A DNA stretch of 39,481 nucleotides from Syntrophaceae bacterium (GTDB lineage: Bacteria > Desulfobacterota > Desulfomonilia > Desulfomonilales > Desulfomonilaceae). The position numbers were made by a program, and so were the translations under genes. Shown piece by piece: positions 9,457 through 18,254 of this stretch (positions within the stretch are counted from its first letter, which is position 1; every line of letters begins with the position of its first letter). The stretch covers positions 1-39,481 of the forward strand of contig JARLHM010000098.1 of NCBI GenBank assembly GCA_031292235.1, in the 5' to 3' direction. Under the pieces are notes generated by a model. That model was not told where the DNA came from. It searched no databases and saw only the letters and a list, made by a program, of their open reading frames with translations.

Positions 9457-9544
9457 GAAGATTTAATTCCGCTACATTCTTTGATGCTTAAGTCTTGTTG
9501 CATCCCGTCTAAAACCGGTTTTTCTGCACCGGCCCGTTAAATAT
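9457..9544 (-). other. 88-base gap at the usual murD position
   Basis: This gap between mraY and ftsW holds no Mur ligase sequence. It contains a short stem (CCGGT at 9515-9519 with ACCGG at 9528-9532) followed on the minus strand by TTTTAG, which could act as a weak attenuator. A 16-codon frame from an ATG at 9503 ends with a TGA overlapping the ftsW ATG, but it has no properly spaced ribosome site and I do not call it a gene. Confidence 0.6.
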
Positions 9545-10621
9545 TCAGCGCAGTTTCAGAGTGCTCATCGCCATGAGCGCAAAGACTATTGAAAGGATCC
9601 AGAAACGAACGATAACTTTTGGCTCAGGCCAACCTTTGAGTTCGAAATGATGATGAATCGGCGCCATATTGAATATTCTCTTGCCAGTAGCTTTGAATGA
9701 CGCTACTTGAAGAATTACCGACACGGCTTCAATCACGAATACTCCTCCTGCAATAGCGAGAAGTATTTCATGTTTTGTTACTACGGCGACTGCTCCAAGG
9801 AAGCCTCCCAAAGACAATGACCCGACATCACCCATAAAAACTTCCGCAGGGTAGGCGTTGTACCAGAGGAAGCCCATTCCTGCTCCTAGCATAGCGCCGC
9901 AAACCACGCAAAGTTCACCTGATCCGGGGATATATGGAACTTGCAAATATTGAGCGAGCTTTAGATGGCCTGCTACATAGGCGAAAAGAAGGTAGGTCGC
10001 CCCACAGATCATCACAGGGCCTATGGCCAAACCATCTAGACCGTCCGTCAGATTTACCGCGTTTGAAGCCCCGGCTATGACAAGGGCTGCAAAGACAGGG
10101 TACCAAAAACCAAGGTCAGGCTGGACATGCTTGAAAAACGGTACCGCCAGAGTTGTCCTAAAGGATGGATCCATCCACAGGAAGAAACCAACCAAACCTC
10201 CAATCAAAAGTTGAAGCCCGAGTTTTTGTTTGCCGCTCAATCCCTTGGGGCTCTGCCGACAAATTTTTAGATAATCGTCCAGGAACCCAATCGCCCCATA
10301 AGAAAGAGTGACCCCGAGGACAACCCAAACATATATGTTGTCCAATCTGGCCCACAGAAGACACGAGAAAGTCATGGCGAACAGAATAAGCACACCGCCC
10401 ATAGTTGGTGTTCCACTTTTCTCAAGATGCGTTTGTGGACCGTCATCCCGGATCATCTGTCCGATTTGGAATTCTCTCAAATAATCAATTAGCGGCTTTC
10501 CCAAAAGAAAGCTTATCATCAGCGCAGTTAGGGTGGCCATTATGGCCCTAAAGGATATGTACCTAAAAACATTGAATAGAATAAGGTCAGCGTTTAGAGG
10601 GTAAAGAAAGTGATACAGCAT
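9545..10621 (-). CDS. mraY: Phospho-MurNAc-pentapeptide transferase MraY
   Basis: MraY transfers phospho-MurNAc-pentapeptide from UDP to undecaprenyl phosphate, forming lipid I in the membrane. The 358-residue protein has about ten membrane segments and the diagnostic motifs [19 protein letters not shown] (the DDxxK catalytic aspartates), [25 protein letters not shown] and [10 protein letters not shown]. The start ATG is three bases after the murF stop, and its ribosome site (AAGGAG) lies inside the last codons of murF, so the two are coupled. Confidence 0.98.
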   Translation of the reverse strand: MLYHFLYPLNADLILFNVFRYISFRAIMATLTALMISFLLGKPLIDYLREFQIGQMIRDDGPQTHLEKSGTPTMGGVLILFAMTFSCLLWARLDNIYVWVVLGVTLSYGAIGFLDDYLKICRQSPKGLSGKQKLGLQLLIGGLVGFFLWMDPSFRTTLAVPFFKHVQPDLGFWYPVFAALVIAGASNAVNLTDGLDGLAIGPVMICGATYLLFAYVAGHLKLAQYLQVPYIPGSGELCVVCGAMLGAGMGFLWYNAYPAEVFMGDVGSLSLGGFLGAVAVVTKHEILLAIAGGVFVIEAVSVILQVASFKATGKRIFNMAPIHHHFELKGWPEPKVIVRFWILSIVFALMAMSTLKLR

Positions 10622-10624
10622 TCT

Positions 10625-12025
10625 TTACATCTCCTTTTCAATATGATCAGCGATTATTTCCATTTTCATAGATCGAGAACCCTTGACCAAGATTCTTTCA
10701 AAATCACCGATCTTTCGCCTCATGAATTCCCATGCCTGCTCTTTATCGACAAATAGACTTATCGACTTTTCGTTACCACCGGAAGTTAAGAATCCCCTAG
10801 AAAAGTCATCCCTATATTTTCCAACATAAATTACAAACTTGACTCCCGCCTTACCGGCAAAAGCGCCAATTTCACGGTGAAGTTCACCGGCATGGACGCC
10901 TAATTCCATCATGTCTCCCAATATAGCCAGGGTTGATTCAGCCTTATCACATGCTACCAAAGCTTCCAAAGCCGCCTTCATTGAAAGCGGATTTGCGTTA
11001 TAAAAATCGCGAATCAGCTTTCTGGAACATCCCAAGTCTGAAACTTCCATTCTCCATGTCGGGGCTTTAAAGTTCTCGAGACCTTTTCGAATCTCCTGAA
11101 TTTCGATTCCAAGCTCCATACACGCGGCAAAGGCCGCCAGAGCGTTTGATATATTATGAAGACCACAAAGATCCCATTGAATTCTTGTTTTTCCAAAAGG
11201 CCCTATGACGTCAAACATGGTCGGCGTTCCGATCTGAATGTTTTCAGCTCGAAAATCTCCTTCCGATAAACCAAAAGTAATGGTCCGCCCTTTGAAATCT
11301 TTGAGGCGCTTCCTAATAAGAACATTATCTCCAGGAACCACACCCAGACCATTTTCTGATATTGATTCTACCAGCTTAAATTTTTCAGAAGCGACGTTTT
11401 CCATTGAGCCCAAACCTTCGAGATGAGCTTGCCCTATGGTAGTTATCACCGCTATGTCCGGCAACGCCGCTCTCGCCAGCATATCCATTTCTCCCGGCTG
11501 ATTGATCCCAACTTCCACTACAGCAAATTTATGATCCCGACTTATATCCAAAACGGTCATGGGCAGCCCAATGAGGTTGTTGAGATTTCCCTTGGTTATT
11601 TTCACAGGGTTTTGGGGTCCTATTATCGAGCCCATCATTTCCTTGACGGTAGTTTTGCCGGAGGAGCCGGTAATCGCGACTAAGGGGATTGGATATATCT
11701 TACGGTGGGTTGATGCAAGGTCGGTCAAAGCACGGAGGGTGTCCTGAACCTTTATCAGGACCGAGTTGGAGAGATTAAAAGGGATTTCCAAATGAACATC
11801 GCGATTTACCAGACTGCCTCCGGCCCCGGCTTCCAAGGCCGGAATCACAAAGCAGTTTCCATCGAAATTCTGACCTCTTAACGGGACAAAGAGATCATTG
11901 ATCTTTAGCTCTCGGGAATCAGTGCAAATACCGTCGAAAAACCTCTCAGCGCCGCCTTGCGCCAAGTCTCCCGAAGTTGCTTCCAGTATATCTTTTACTC
12001 TATATGGTCCCGCTTCAGCTCTCAT
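10625..12025 (-). CDS. murF: UDP-MurNAc-tripeptide--D-Ala-D-Ala ligase MurF
   Basis: MurF adds D-alanyl-D-alanine to UDP-MurNAc-tripeptide, the last cytoplasmic precursor step. The 466-residue protein has an N-terminal domain with CTDSRELKINDLFVPLRG, the ATP loop TGSSGKTTVKEM at about 119-130, the central-domain segment GNLNNLIGLP that is characteristic of MurF, and DFYNANPLSMKAALEAL, which fits the C-terminal ligase domain. It begins three bases after the murE stop. No ddl gene is in the window to make its D-Ala-D-Ala substrate, so that gene should be elsewhere. Confidence 0.97.
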   Translation of the reverse strand: MRAEAGPYRVKDILEATSGDLAQGGAERFFDGICTDSRELKINDLFVPLRGQNFDGNCFVIPALEAGAGGSLVNRDVHLEIPFNLSNSVLIKVQDTLRALTDLASTHRKIYPIPLVAITGSSGKTTVKEMMGSIIGPQNPVKITKGNLNNLIGLPMTVLDISRDHKFAVVEVGINQPGEMDMLARAALPDIAVITTIGQAHLEGLGSMENVASEKFKLVESISENGLGVVPGDNVLIRKRLKDFKGRTITFGLSEGDFRAENIQIGTPTMFDVIGPFGKTRIQWDLCGLHNISNALAAFAACMELGIEIQEIRKGLENFKAPTWRMEVSDLGCSRKLIRDFYNANPLSMKAALEALVACDKAESTLAILGDMMELGVHAGELHREIGAFAGKAGVKFVIYVGKYRDDFSRGFLTSGGNEKSISLFVDKEQAWEFMRRKIGDFERILVKGSRSMKMEIIADHIEKEM

Positions 12026-12028
12026 GTT

Positions 12029-13612
12029 CTAAGCCTTAACTTTTCTTAGTGTTAGTTCCGGAGTCTGAATACCGTTGATCCAGGGGTTGAGTTTTCTTGA
12101 TTCTTCTAACGCTATGACCCGATCGTCAAAGGGATAACGAATTCCTTGGATCTCCTGGTAAGTTTCGTGACCTTTTCCCGCTATAAGGAGAGTGTCTCGT
12201 AACCCGAATTTGGAAATGGCCCACTTAATAGCTTCTCCACGGTCAGGAATCACAACATATGAGCCTTTTTTGATTATAGACTCAGCGGGATTATTCGAGA
12301 CTTTTCTGAACCCATAACCCCTTACGCCTTCTTCTATTTGATGAATTATATCTATCGGGTCCTCACTTCTCGGGTTATCTGAAGTAATAACCACAAAATC
12401 ACCACCACTTGCGGCTTCCATTCCCATAAGCGGACGTTTTGTTTTGTCTCTGTCGCCACCACAACCCATAACAGTTATTAAATTACCTTCACAAATTTCC
12501 CTTAGCGCCTGTAAAACATTTTTCAGGGCATTGGGAGTATGGGCGTAATCTACGAATATAGCCCCAAAAGGCGATTTCACCCGTTCTAGACGACCCGGTA
12601 CCGTTTTAATTGACTTAATGCCCGCCAGAATAGCCTCTTTAGGAATTCGCAATTTCAGGCTTACCGAGAGCGCCGCTAAGATATTTGAAAGATTGAAAGC
12701 CCCTACAAGTTCCGATTGAATTTCGAATGAATCATGAGGAGTCTTGATGATGATGTTCAACCCTCTCTGCGAGATATCTGTCCTGACTGGGCGAATATCG
12801 GCCCTATCTGTGACACCATATTTAAGGGTTTGTATAGAAGTATTTTCTTGCGCTAATCGCGAACCGTAAGGGTCATCGATGTTTATTGCGGCGCAGGCCC
12901 CATTTTTCGTGGAGTTTGGCAATAATTCTTCAAAAAGGATCTTTTTGGCCGAGTAATAGGTCTCCATATCTCCGTGGAAGTCAAGGTGATCATGAGTCAA
13001 ATTGCTAAAGACGCCGACGTCAAAGTTGCAACCGTCCAAACGCCTCATGAAAAGACCATGAGATGAAACTTCCATGATTACATGGGTAACCCCGGCCCCT
13101 CGCATGTCAGCCAGCATCTTCTGTATATCCGAGGCCTCAGGAGTGGTGTTGGATGCCACAATCTCAACACCAGACCACCTGTGTGATATCGTTCCTATCA
13201 CCCCCGGAACAAAATTGGCCGCCTTTAATATCGCTTCAAGTAAAAAGGTTGTAGTTGTCTTTCCGTTGGTACCGGTGATTCCAACGAGCGTCATGGAATC
13301 AGATGGTCTGCCATAGATGGAAGCCGCTATCGGGCCTAGAACTCTACGTGTATTTTGGACCTTTACCCATGCGATCTTAGTATCAAATTTTTCAGGTGGC
13401 TCCTTTTCCGCTATTATTACCGAAGCTCCACTTTGGATTGCTTTGAAAACAAAATCATGGCCGTCAACTTTTTCTCCTTTTATTGCCACAAAGGCAAAAT
13501 GCGGAGCAACACGCCGACTATCATGAGAAACACCTTCAACAAGAACCTCCGGGTTTCCCCAGGTTTTTGGCGCTTGGAGCAAAGTTAGAATGTCGGGCAG
13601 TAATACGCTCAA
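12029..13612 (-). CDS. murE: UDP-MurNAc-dipeptide--meso-diaminopimelate ligase MurE
   Basis: MurE adds the third peptide residue. The ATP loop GITGTNGKTTT is at residues 111-121 and the substrate motif DNPR (in ITSDNPRSEDP) predicts meso-diaminopimelate rather than lysine. I prefer the TTG start at 13612 (527 residues). GGAG lies seven bases upstream and the TTG shares bases with the ftsI stop as TTGA, the same four-base coupling seen at murG (ATGA) and murC (GTGA). A GTG six codons upstream (13630) is possible but has no visible ribosome site. The C-terminal tail is longer than the catalytic core needs. Confidence 0.97.
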   Translation of the reverse strand: MSVLLPDILTLLQAPKTWGNPEVLVEGVSHDSRRVAPHFAFVAIKGEKVDGHDFVFKAIQSGASVIIAEKEPPEKFDTKIAWVKVQNTRRVLGPIAASIYGRPSDSMTLVGITGTNGKTTTTFLLEAILKAANFVPGVIGTISHRWSGVEIVASNTTPEASDIQKMLADMRGAGVTHVIMEVSSHGLFMRRLDGCNFDVGVFSNLTHDHLDFHGDMETYYSAKKILFEELLPNSTKNGACAAINIDDPYGSRLAQENTSIQTLKYGVTDRADIRPVRTDISQRGLNIIIKTPHDSFEIQSELVGAFNLSNILAALSVSLKLRIPKEAILAGIKSIKTVPGRLERVKSPFGAIFVDYAHTPNALKNVLQALREICEGNLITVMGCGGDRDKTKRPLMGMEAASGGDFVVITSDNPRSEDPIDIIHQIEEGVRGYGFRKVSNNPAESIIKKGSYVVIPDRGEAIKWAISKFGLRDTLLIAGKGHETYQEIQGIRYPFDDRVIALEESRKLNPWINGIQTPELTLRKVKA

Positions 13613-15588
13613 TACACCACTCCAGAACACGAAACTTTTATTGGCGCACCTTCTCTTACCGTTTCCCCCGGTTTAGGGTCCTGTTTCCTTACAGTGCCGG
13701 CTCCGGCCACGGAGAGATCGCATTTGATCTTGCCGCAAATATCCACCACCTGTCGAATGTCCGATCCCTTGAGGTCGGGCATGATCCATTCGCCAGGTTT
13801 ACCACCTGGTTTCAAATCTGAATTGTAAAAACATGCTGGAACTTCTTTGCCAATTGGCCTCTTGTACGCGACAAGTTCTCCAGACTCACGCGGGACACTA
13901 CCGGATAACGCCAGAATCCCTTCGGCTATTTTTCGAAAAACGGGCGCGGCCACTTTTCCTCCAGTACGGTCATTTCCCGCCGCAGGCTCATCAATTAGCA
14001 CGAGCACTACTATACGTGGTTTGATACTCTCGATTGCGCCCAGAAATGACATCAAATATTTTTCTTTGGAATAACCACCTTTAGAATCAGCCTTTTGAGC
14101 TGTGCCAGTTTTTCCAATTATTTCGACCCCCGGGATGGCGGCGGCCTTTCCGGTCCCTTGAGCGACGGTTTTTCTGAGAATATCTACCAAAGCGGCCGAT
14201 GTTTCCTCACTTATGGCTCTTCTCACCAAAAGAGGCGGATTTTCTAAGACTGTTTCCCCCAAAGCGTTTGTAATCCTTTTCAATAATCTCGGCTTATAAA
14301 GATTACCTCCATTTATAGCTGCTGCAAACCCTATCGCAAGCTGAATCGGGGTCACGCTTATCCCTTGTCCAAAAGCCATGTTCGCCTTGGTAAGAATAGA
14401 CCAGTGATTTGTTGGCGACAATAATCCCGGCCGTTCACCGGGAAGGTCGATATTGGTCAGGGAACCGAATCCAAACTCTTTCAACATATTGTAATATTCG
14501 GCTCTTGTGAGTTTTTCGGAAATCTTTACAGCGCCAATGTTACTGGAGTTTATCAATACCTGGTCAAAAGTCAGTTCTTTGTGGGGAGTTACATCATGAA
14601 TCTCTGATCCATTGTAACGATACAATCCATTGTTTACAAAAAAGGCGTCGGACCTCTTCGCCTTACCCAATTCCAATGCGGCGGCGGCCAGGAAGACCTT
14701 GAAAGTTGAGCCGGGCTCAAAGGCGTCTGCTACGGCCCTGTCTCTACGGGACCCGGTCGCAGCATGTTGGAACACGTTCAGATTATATGTCGGTCTAACC
14801 GCTAGAGCCAGGACCTCCCCGGAATCGGCGTCAAGCGCAATTACAATTCCACTCTTGGCATGTTCTCGATTGACCGCATTTTCGAGTTCCCGTTCAACAA
14901 TGAATTGGATATTCCGATCTAGCGTTATATGCACATCGTTGCGTTTTGGCGCCCAATCTAAGGCTGTGAACATTACCGGCCGCCCAAGATTGTCCTTTTG
15001 GGCAGTAATTGGTATCGGCGCGGTTTTAAGAAATCTGTCGTAAAACAGTTCAAGACCCTCTAAACCCTTAGAATCTATACCTGCAAAACCAATGACATGA
15101 GCCGCAAGGTTCTTTAGTGGATAAAATCTTTGATATTCAGGGTCGGTGTAAATTCCAGGAAAATTACTCTTGCGTACTTTTTCGGCGGTTAGAGGAGAAA
15201 CTCGCCTTTTTATCCATACAAATGGTTTGCTTTCATCCAGTTTTTTCAGGATGTTCCTTGTATCCATATCCAGTATCTTTGACAAATTGTCGGCGATCTC
15301 AAGTCGTTCTATTTTATTCGATAGCTTTCGGGGACGAGCATAAACAGAATCGACTTCAAGGCTGGCCGCCATTTGCTCTCCTGATCGGTCAAAAATGAAA
15401 CCCCTTCTGGATTCCAGATCGATGTTCATGGTCCGTTGTTTTTCCGCTCTCTTTTTTAGGACCTCAGAATCTAGAATCTGAAGACGATAGGCGCGAGCGG
15501 ACAGAACAACAGCGGCAATCGCAAACGCCATTCCTACCAGCGCTATCCGAACAATCATCCAGTTAACCGATTTGTCGCTACGGAACAT
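13609..15588 (-). CDS. ftsI: Septal penicillin-binding protein FtsI (PBP3) with C-terminal PASTA domain
   Basis: This is a class B transpeptidase that cross-links septal peptidoglycan together with FtsW. The 659 residues contain one membrane anchor (about 11-31), a dimerisation domain starting near RRGFIFDRSGEQMA, the transpeptidase nucleophile motif STFK (Ser294), SSN at 348-350 and KTG at 493-495. One PASTA domain occupies roughly residues 595-659, starting near IMPDLKGSDIRQVVDICG. A PASTA tail is usual in Gram-positive PBP2x and also occurs in deltaproteobacterial FtsI, but E. coli FtsI lacks it. The start overlaps the end of ftsL by 11 bases. An alternative name would be SpoVD-like, but the cluster position supports FtsI. 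Confidence 0.97.
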   Translation of the reverse strand: MFRSDKSVNWMIVRIALVGMAFAIAAVVLSARAYRLQILDSEVLKKRAEKQRTMNIDLESRRGFIFDRSGEQMAASLEVDSVYARPRKLSNKIERLEIADNLSKILDMDTRNILKKLDESKPFVWIKRRVSPLTAEKVRKSNFPGIYTDPEYQRFYPLKNLAAHVIGFAGIDSKGLEGLELFYDRFLKTAPIPITAQKDNLGRPVMFTALDWAPKRNDVHITLDRNIQFIVERELENAVNREHAKSGIVIALDADSGEVLALAVRPTYNLNVFQHAATGSRRDRAVADAFEPGSTFKVFLAAAALELGKAKRSDAFFVNNGLYRYNGSEIHDVTPHKELTFDQVLINSSNIGAVKISEKLTRAEYYNMLKEFGFGSLTNIDLPGERPGLLSPTNHWSILTKANMAFGQGISVTPIQLAIGFAAAINGGNLYKPRLLKRITNALGETVLENPPLLVRRAISEETSAALVDILRKTVAQGTGKAAAIPGVEIIGKTGTAQKADSKGGYSKEKYLMSFLGAIESIKPRIVVLVLIDEPAAGNDRTGGKVAAPVFRKIAEGILALSGSVPRESGELVAYKRPIGKEVPACFYNSDLKPGGKPGEWIMPDLKGSDIRQVVDICGKIKCDLSVAGAGTVRKQDPKPGETVREGAPIKVSCSGVVY

Positions 15589-15949
15589 GAACTATCCTAC
15601 CCACCGACGGCATTCTCAGGCCTTGCTTGGTGGCTTTCTTCTCAATTTCCACAGGGGACTCCAACGATGATAATTCGAGGCTAAGTTCCCGGACACGGCC
15701 TTGGAGTTCTTTGTTTTTAGTCTCCAGAGTAGAAATTTCGTAACCTAATTGAACCAGCGCCATTCTGTTCCACACATTGAACAAACCAACCAGGAGTAAA
15801 ATTGATAGGGCGACGACTACACAATATGGCAATATGCGAGGTAGCCTGGAAGAACAAGCGCCTTCCGGAGAAACAGTATCCCGTTTCTTTATTGATCCAC
15901 CTGAAGAGGTTGATCCGGTTTCGAGCTGCTTCCATTGTGAGTCCCGCAT
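15578..15949 (-). CDS. ftsL: Cell division protein FtsL
   Basis: This is a 123-residue bitopic protein with a cytoplasmic tail of about 38 residues, one membrane segment (about 39-59, YCVVVALSILLLVGLF) and a periplasmic heptad-rich coiled coil (about 66-105). It ends in a conserved-looking tail, KQGLRMPSVGRIV. FtsL pairs with FtsB and FtsQ to activate FtsWI. The family is poorly conserved, so the call rests on size, topology, coiled coil and position between rsmH and ftsI. The stop overlaps the ftsI start by 11 bases. Confidence 0.9.
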   Translation of the reverse strand: MRDSQWKQLETGSTSSGGSIKKRDTVSPEGACSSRLPRILPYCVVVALSILLLVGLFNVWNRMALVQLGYEISTLETKNKELQGRVRELSLELSSLESPVEIEKKATKQGLRMPSVGRIVHVP

Positions 15950-15960
15950 TTCTCAGAATT

Positions 15961-16839
15961 TCACAAGGCCTCGATCACCCGCATTTTTGCGGACCTTGAC
16001 CGAGGGTTGGTTCGTGTTTCCTCAAGAGAAGGCCGCAAGGGCCTTCGGGTAACCACTTTCCACTTTTCAACCTGTCGAGCCAGGTCTTTAAAAATGGTTT
16101 TGACCAGCCGGTCTTCCAAAGAATGATATGAAACGATACACAAACGACCGTGCTCGTTGAGTAGCCCGGGTAATTCTTCCAAACCTCTTCTTAGATTACT
16201 GAGTTCATCATTTACCGCTATTCTCAAAGCCTGAAAAACCCTTGTCGCTGGATGAATTTTTCCCCGTTTTCGCCCCACGCTTTTTAGGACTATGTTAGAC
16301 AGCTCGTGGGTATTAGTTAAGATCCCTCTTTTGACAGCCTCTTTCAAGCGTTGAGCGATTTTTCGGGCTTTCGGCTCTTCGCCAAACTCGAAAATGATCC
16401 GTTCAAGTTCAGTTTCAGAAAGATCGATTAACAAGTCTTCGGCTGATTTACCTTGAGTTCTATCAAAACGCATGTCTAAAGGACTTGAGTATCTGAAACT
16501 GAAGCCTCTATTCGTGTCTTCAAGTTGATCCGAACTTAACCCCAGATCGATGACTATGCCGTCCACTCGATCAACGCCAACAGAGCCCAGTATTCCCACG
16601 GCTTGATGATAGCCCGCGTGCCAGCATCGGAAGCGTTCACCATAAGTTTGCAATCTTGCCTGGGTCCGACTTATGGATTCCTCGTCGAGATCAAATCCCA
16701 ACAGCCGTCCATCTGGGGAGGAAACCTCCAGAATGGCTTCAGCGTACCCGCCGGCTCCCAGAGATCCGTCCATGTACAGTCCTCCTGAGTGAGGGTCGAG
16801 GAATTCTACAATTTCTTTTATTAATACAGGCTGATGCAA
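15961..16839 (-). CDS. rsmH: 16S rRNA (cytosine-1402-N4)-methyltransferase RsmH
   Basis: RsmH (formerly MraW) methylates N4 of C1402 in the 16S rRNA decoding centre. Visible motifs are HQPVLIKEIVEFL at the N-terminus, the SAM loop DGSLGAGGYAEAIL (about 24-37), the segment DGIVIDLGLSSDQLED, then PATRVFQALRIAVNDEL and the C-terminal SYHSLEDRLVK. I prefer the TTG start at 16839 (292 residues), which has GGAG seven bases upstream and puts the conserved HxPVL at the N-terminus. Another in-frame TTG at 16872 would add 11 residues with a poorly spaced ribosome site. It is the first gene of the cluster here; mraZ, its usual upstream partner, is absent. Confidence 0.96.
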   Translation of the reverse strand: MHQPVLIKEIVEFLDPHSGGLYMDGSLGAGGYAEAILEVSSPDGRLLGFDLDEESISRTQARLQTYGERFRCWHAGYHQAVGILGSVGVDRVDGIVIDLGLSSDQLEDTNRGFSFRYSSPLDMRFDRTQGKSAEDLLIDLSETELERIIFEFGEEPKARKIAQRLKEAVKRGILTNTHELSNIVLKSVGRKRGKIHPATRVFQALRIAVNDELSNLRRGLEELPGLLNEHGRLCIVSYHSLEDRLVKTIFKDLARQVEKWKVVTRRPLRPSLEETRTNPRSRSAKMRVIEAL

Positions 16840-17024
16840 ATGGTATCTCCAACATCCATTGTCCTCAATCAAGCCGTCCCAATCAGAAATTTCACGAGTT
16901 ATTCAAGATAGCAGAAATACGCAATGGTTGTTATCTACCCATAATGCTATGAGTTTATTAATAAATCCAACAAAGTTAATCTACGTGCCTACCAACAACA
17001 TTTAAACTGATACGCCTTAAAAAA

Positions 17025-17053
17025 ATATTATAAAGTTATAGTTGACATGTCAA
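17025..17053 (-). promoter_or_regulatory. Sigma70-type promoter of the rsmH-ftsZ cluster
   Basis: On the minus strand TTGACA (17053-17048) is separated by exactly 17 bases from TAATAT (17030-17025). The predicted transcript start lies near 17018, leaving an A/T-rich leader of about 180 bases before rsmH. The -35 hexamer is half of a perfect 12-base palindrome, TTGACATGTCAA (17042-17053), a possible operator. Confidence 0.75.
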
Positions 17054-17177
17054 GTGATTTTTTGCTTGAACATTTTATTCTTTTTTGTTAAAATTATTGG
17101 TTTTTATTGTTTCTTTTGTTATAAATAACTTTGTGGTAGTCCTAGCCTATGCAAACTTCCCCTTGTTCTTTTTGCTC

Positions 17178-17206
17178 TTGACGATCTGGTCCATGATAAA
17201 TATACT
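17178..17206 (+). promoter_or_regulatory. Promoter of tRNA-Leu
   Basis: TTGACG at 17178-17183 and TATACT at 17201-17206 are separated by 17 bases. The tRNA begins nine bases after the -10 element, so the primary transcript would start almost at the mature 5' end. A second, weaker pair lies upstream (TTGGTT at 17097 and TATAAA at 17120). Confidence 0.8.
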
Positions 17207-17214
17207 GCTTTTGG

Positions 17215-17302
17215 GCCGAAGTGGTGGAACTTGGTAGACACACCATCTTGAGGGGGTGGCGGGCGAAAGCTCGTGCCGGTTCGAGTCCGGCCTTCGGCAC
17301 CA
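17215..17302 (+). tRNA. tRNA-Leu (anticodon GAG)
   Basis: The acceptor stem GCCGAAG (17215-17221) pairs with CTTCGGC (17292-17298), followed by discriminator A and an encoded CCA (17300-17302). The anticodon stem CCATC/GGTGG encloses the loop TTGAGGG with anticodon GAG, which reads CUC and CUU leucine codons. A long variable arm (GGCGGGCGAAAGCTCGT) marks it as a class II tRNA, and the T loop GGTTCGAGTCC is standard. At 88 bases it matches bacterial tRNA-Leu. It is a single-gene unit with its own promoter and terminator between the divergent cell-wall cluster and the exonuclease gene. Confidence 0.97.
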
Positions 17303-17318
17303 AAAACACCACAATCAC

Positions 17319-17344
17319 CCCGGTCTATTTCGACCGGGTTTTTT
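17319..17344 (+). terminator. Intrinsic terminator of tRNA-Leu
   Basis: A 7-base-pair stem, CCCGGTC (17319-17325) with GACCGGG (17332-17338), has a six-base loop and is followed by six T residues (17339-17344). Confidence 0.88.
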
Positions 17345-17371
17345 GTTTACAATTATTAGAGGACCTATTCT

Positions 17372-18160
17372 ATGTCTAAGATTATTCGGATCTTGAGCTG
17401 GAATGTAAACGGTATCCGGGCCGTTTATAAAAAGGGATTCCTGGACTGGTTGGCCAAAGAACGACCAGATATCCTTTGCATTCAGGAAACTAAGGCTTCA
17501 ATAGAACAGTTGTCCGAAGATCTTTTGGCCCCAGGCGGCTATACATCATATTGGAATAGCGCTGTTCGCAAGGGTTATAGCGGAGTATCCATTTACACTA
17601 AAACCCCCGCCCTTGATGTAAAGGATTCCATGGGCATACCTGAATTCGACCATGAAGGCAGGTTTCTTAGAGTTGATTTTGATGAATTCGTTTTGATGAA
17701 CGTTTATTTCCCTAACGGGAAAATGGGTTCTGAACGGTTAAAATTCAAGCTCGATTTTTACGATGCTTTCCTTGACTATATTGAGAGATTACGAGAACAG
17801 AAGCGCAGTGTAATTTTCCTCGGAGATGTCAATACCGCTCACCAGGAAATAGATCTGGCCAGACCCAAGGAGAACTCGAAGGTCTCGGGTTTCTTGCCGG
17901 TTGAACGACAATGGATCGATACTACTGTCGCCAAAGGATATCTGGATACTTTCAGAAAACTTAACGGAGACCTCGTCCAGTACAGTTGGTGGGACATGAA
18001 AAGCGGTGCCAGAAACAGAAATGTCGGATGGAGAATAGACTACGTCTTTGTAAGCGCCGATCTCGAAAAATACATCAGACGGGCCTTTATTCTCACAGAC
18101 GTCCAAGGTTCGGACCATTGTCCTGTAGGGATAGATTTGGAGACGCAAAAGGGTTTCTGA
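17372..18160 (+). CDS. xthA: Exodeoxyribonuclease III / AP endonuclease
   Basis: This is an EEP-superfamily enzyme of 262 residues that cuts DNA 5' of abasic sites and removes 3' blocking groups in base-excision repair. Family motifs appear in order: SWNVNGIRAV (about 9-18), CIQETKA with the metal-binding glutamate, GYSGVSIYT, the catalytic segment GDVNTAHQEIDLA, the WRIDYVFVS aspartate and the terminal GSDHCPVGID. It starts at an ATG preceded by AGAGGA, 27 bases after the tRNA terminator T tract. It is convergent with hfq. Bacteria often carry more than one member (ExoA and XthA subtypes), so the exact subtype is not certain. Confidence 0.95.
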   Translation: MSKIIRILSWNVNGIRAVYKKGFLDWLAKERPDILCIQETKASIEQLSEDLLAPGGYTSYWNSAVRKGYSGVSIYTKTPALDVKDSMGIPEFDHEGRFLRVDFDEFVLMNVYFPNGKMGSERLKFKLDFYDAFLDYIERLREQKRSVIFLGDVNTAHQEIDLARPKENSKVSGFLPVERQWIDTTVAKGYLDTFRKLNGDLVQYSWWDMKSGARNRNVGWRIDYVFVSADLEKYIRRAFILTDVQGSDHCPVGIDLETQKGF

Positions 18161-18171
18161 TACGCGTCTCC
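18139..18171. other. Inverted repeat across the exonuclease stop codon
   Basis: GGAGACGC (18139-18146) pairs perfectly with GCGTCTCC (18164-18171) around a 17-base loop containing the stop codon. No T tract follows on either strand, so it is at best a weak or Rho-assisted terminator, or an RNA-stabilising hairpin between the convergent genes. Confidence 0.45.
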
Positions 18172-18254
18172 ATAGTTTGGCTCCTTGTTGGATCGCACGC
18201 GGTGATTCGAGAGATCCTGTTTAACTATTACGCGAGAAGCTTAACATGTCAGAT

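Noticed and set aside
9453-9503. 16-codon frame ending in an ATGA overlap with ftsW
   Set aside because: There is no properly spaced ribosome site and the peptide shows no similarity to the MurD C-terminus that I can recognise.
14630-15043. 137-codon open frame antisense to ftsI
   Set aside because: It is within the transpeptidase coding region, Ala/Ser-rich in a way explained by the opposite strand, with no supporting signals.
17042-17070. Plus-strand promoter from TTGACA at 17042
   Set aside because: At 17 bases the downstream hexamer is CTTGAA, a poor -10. The TTGACA appears on this strand only because the -35 palindrome is symmetric.
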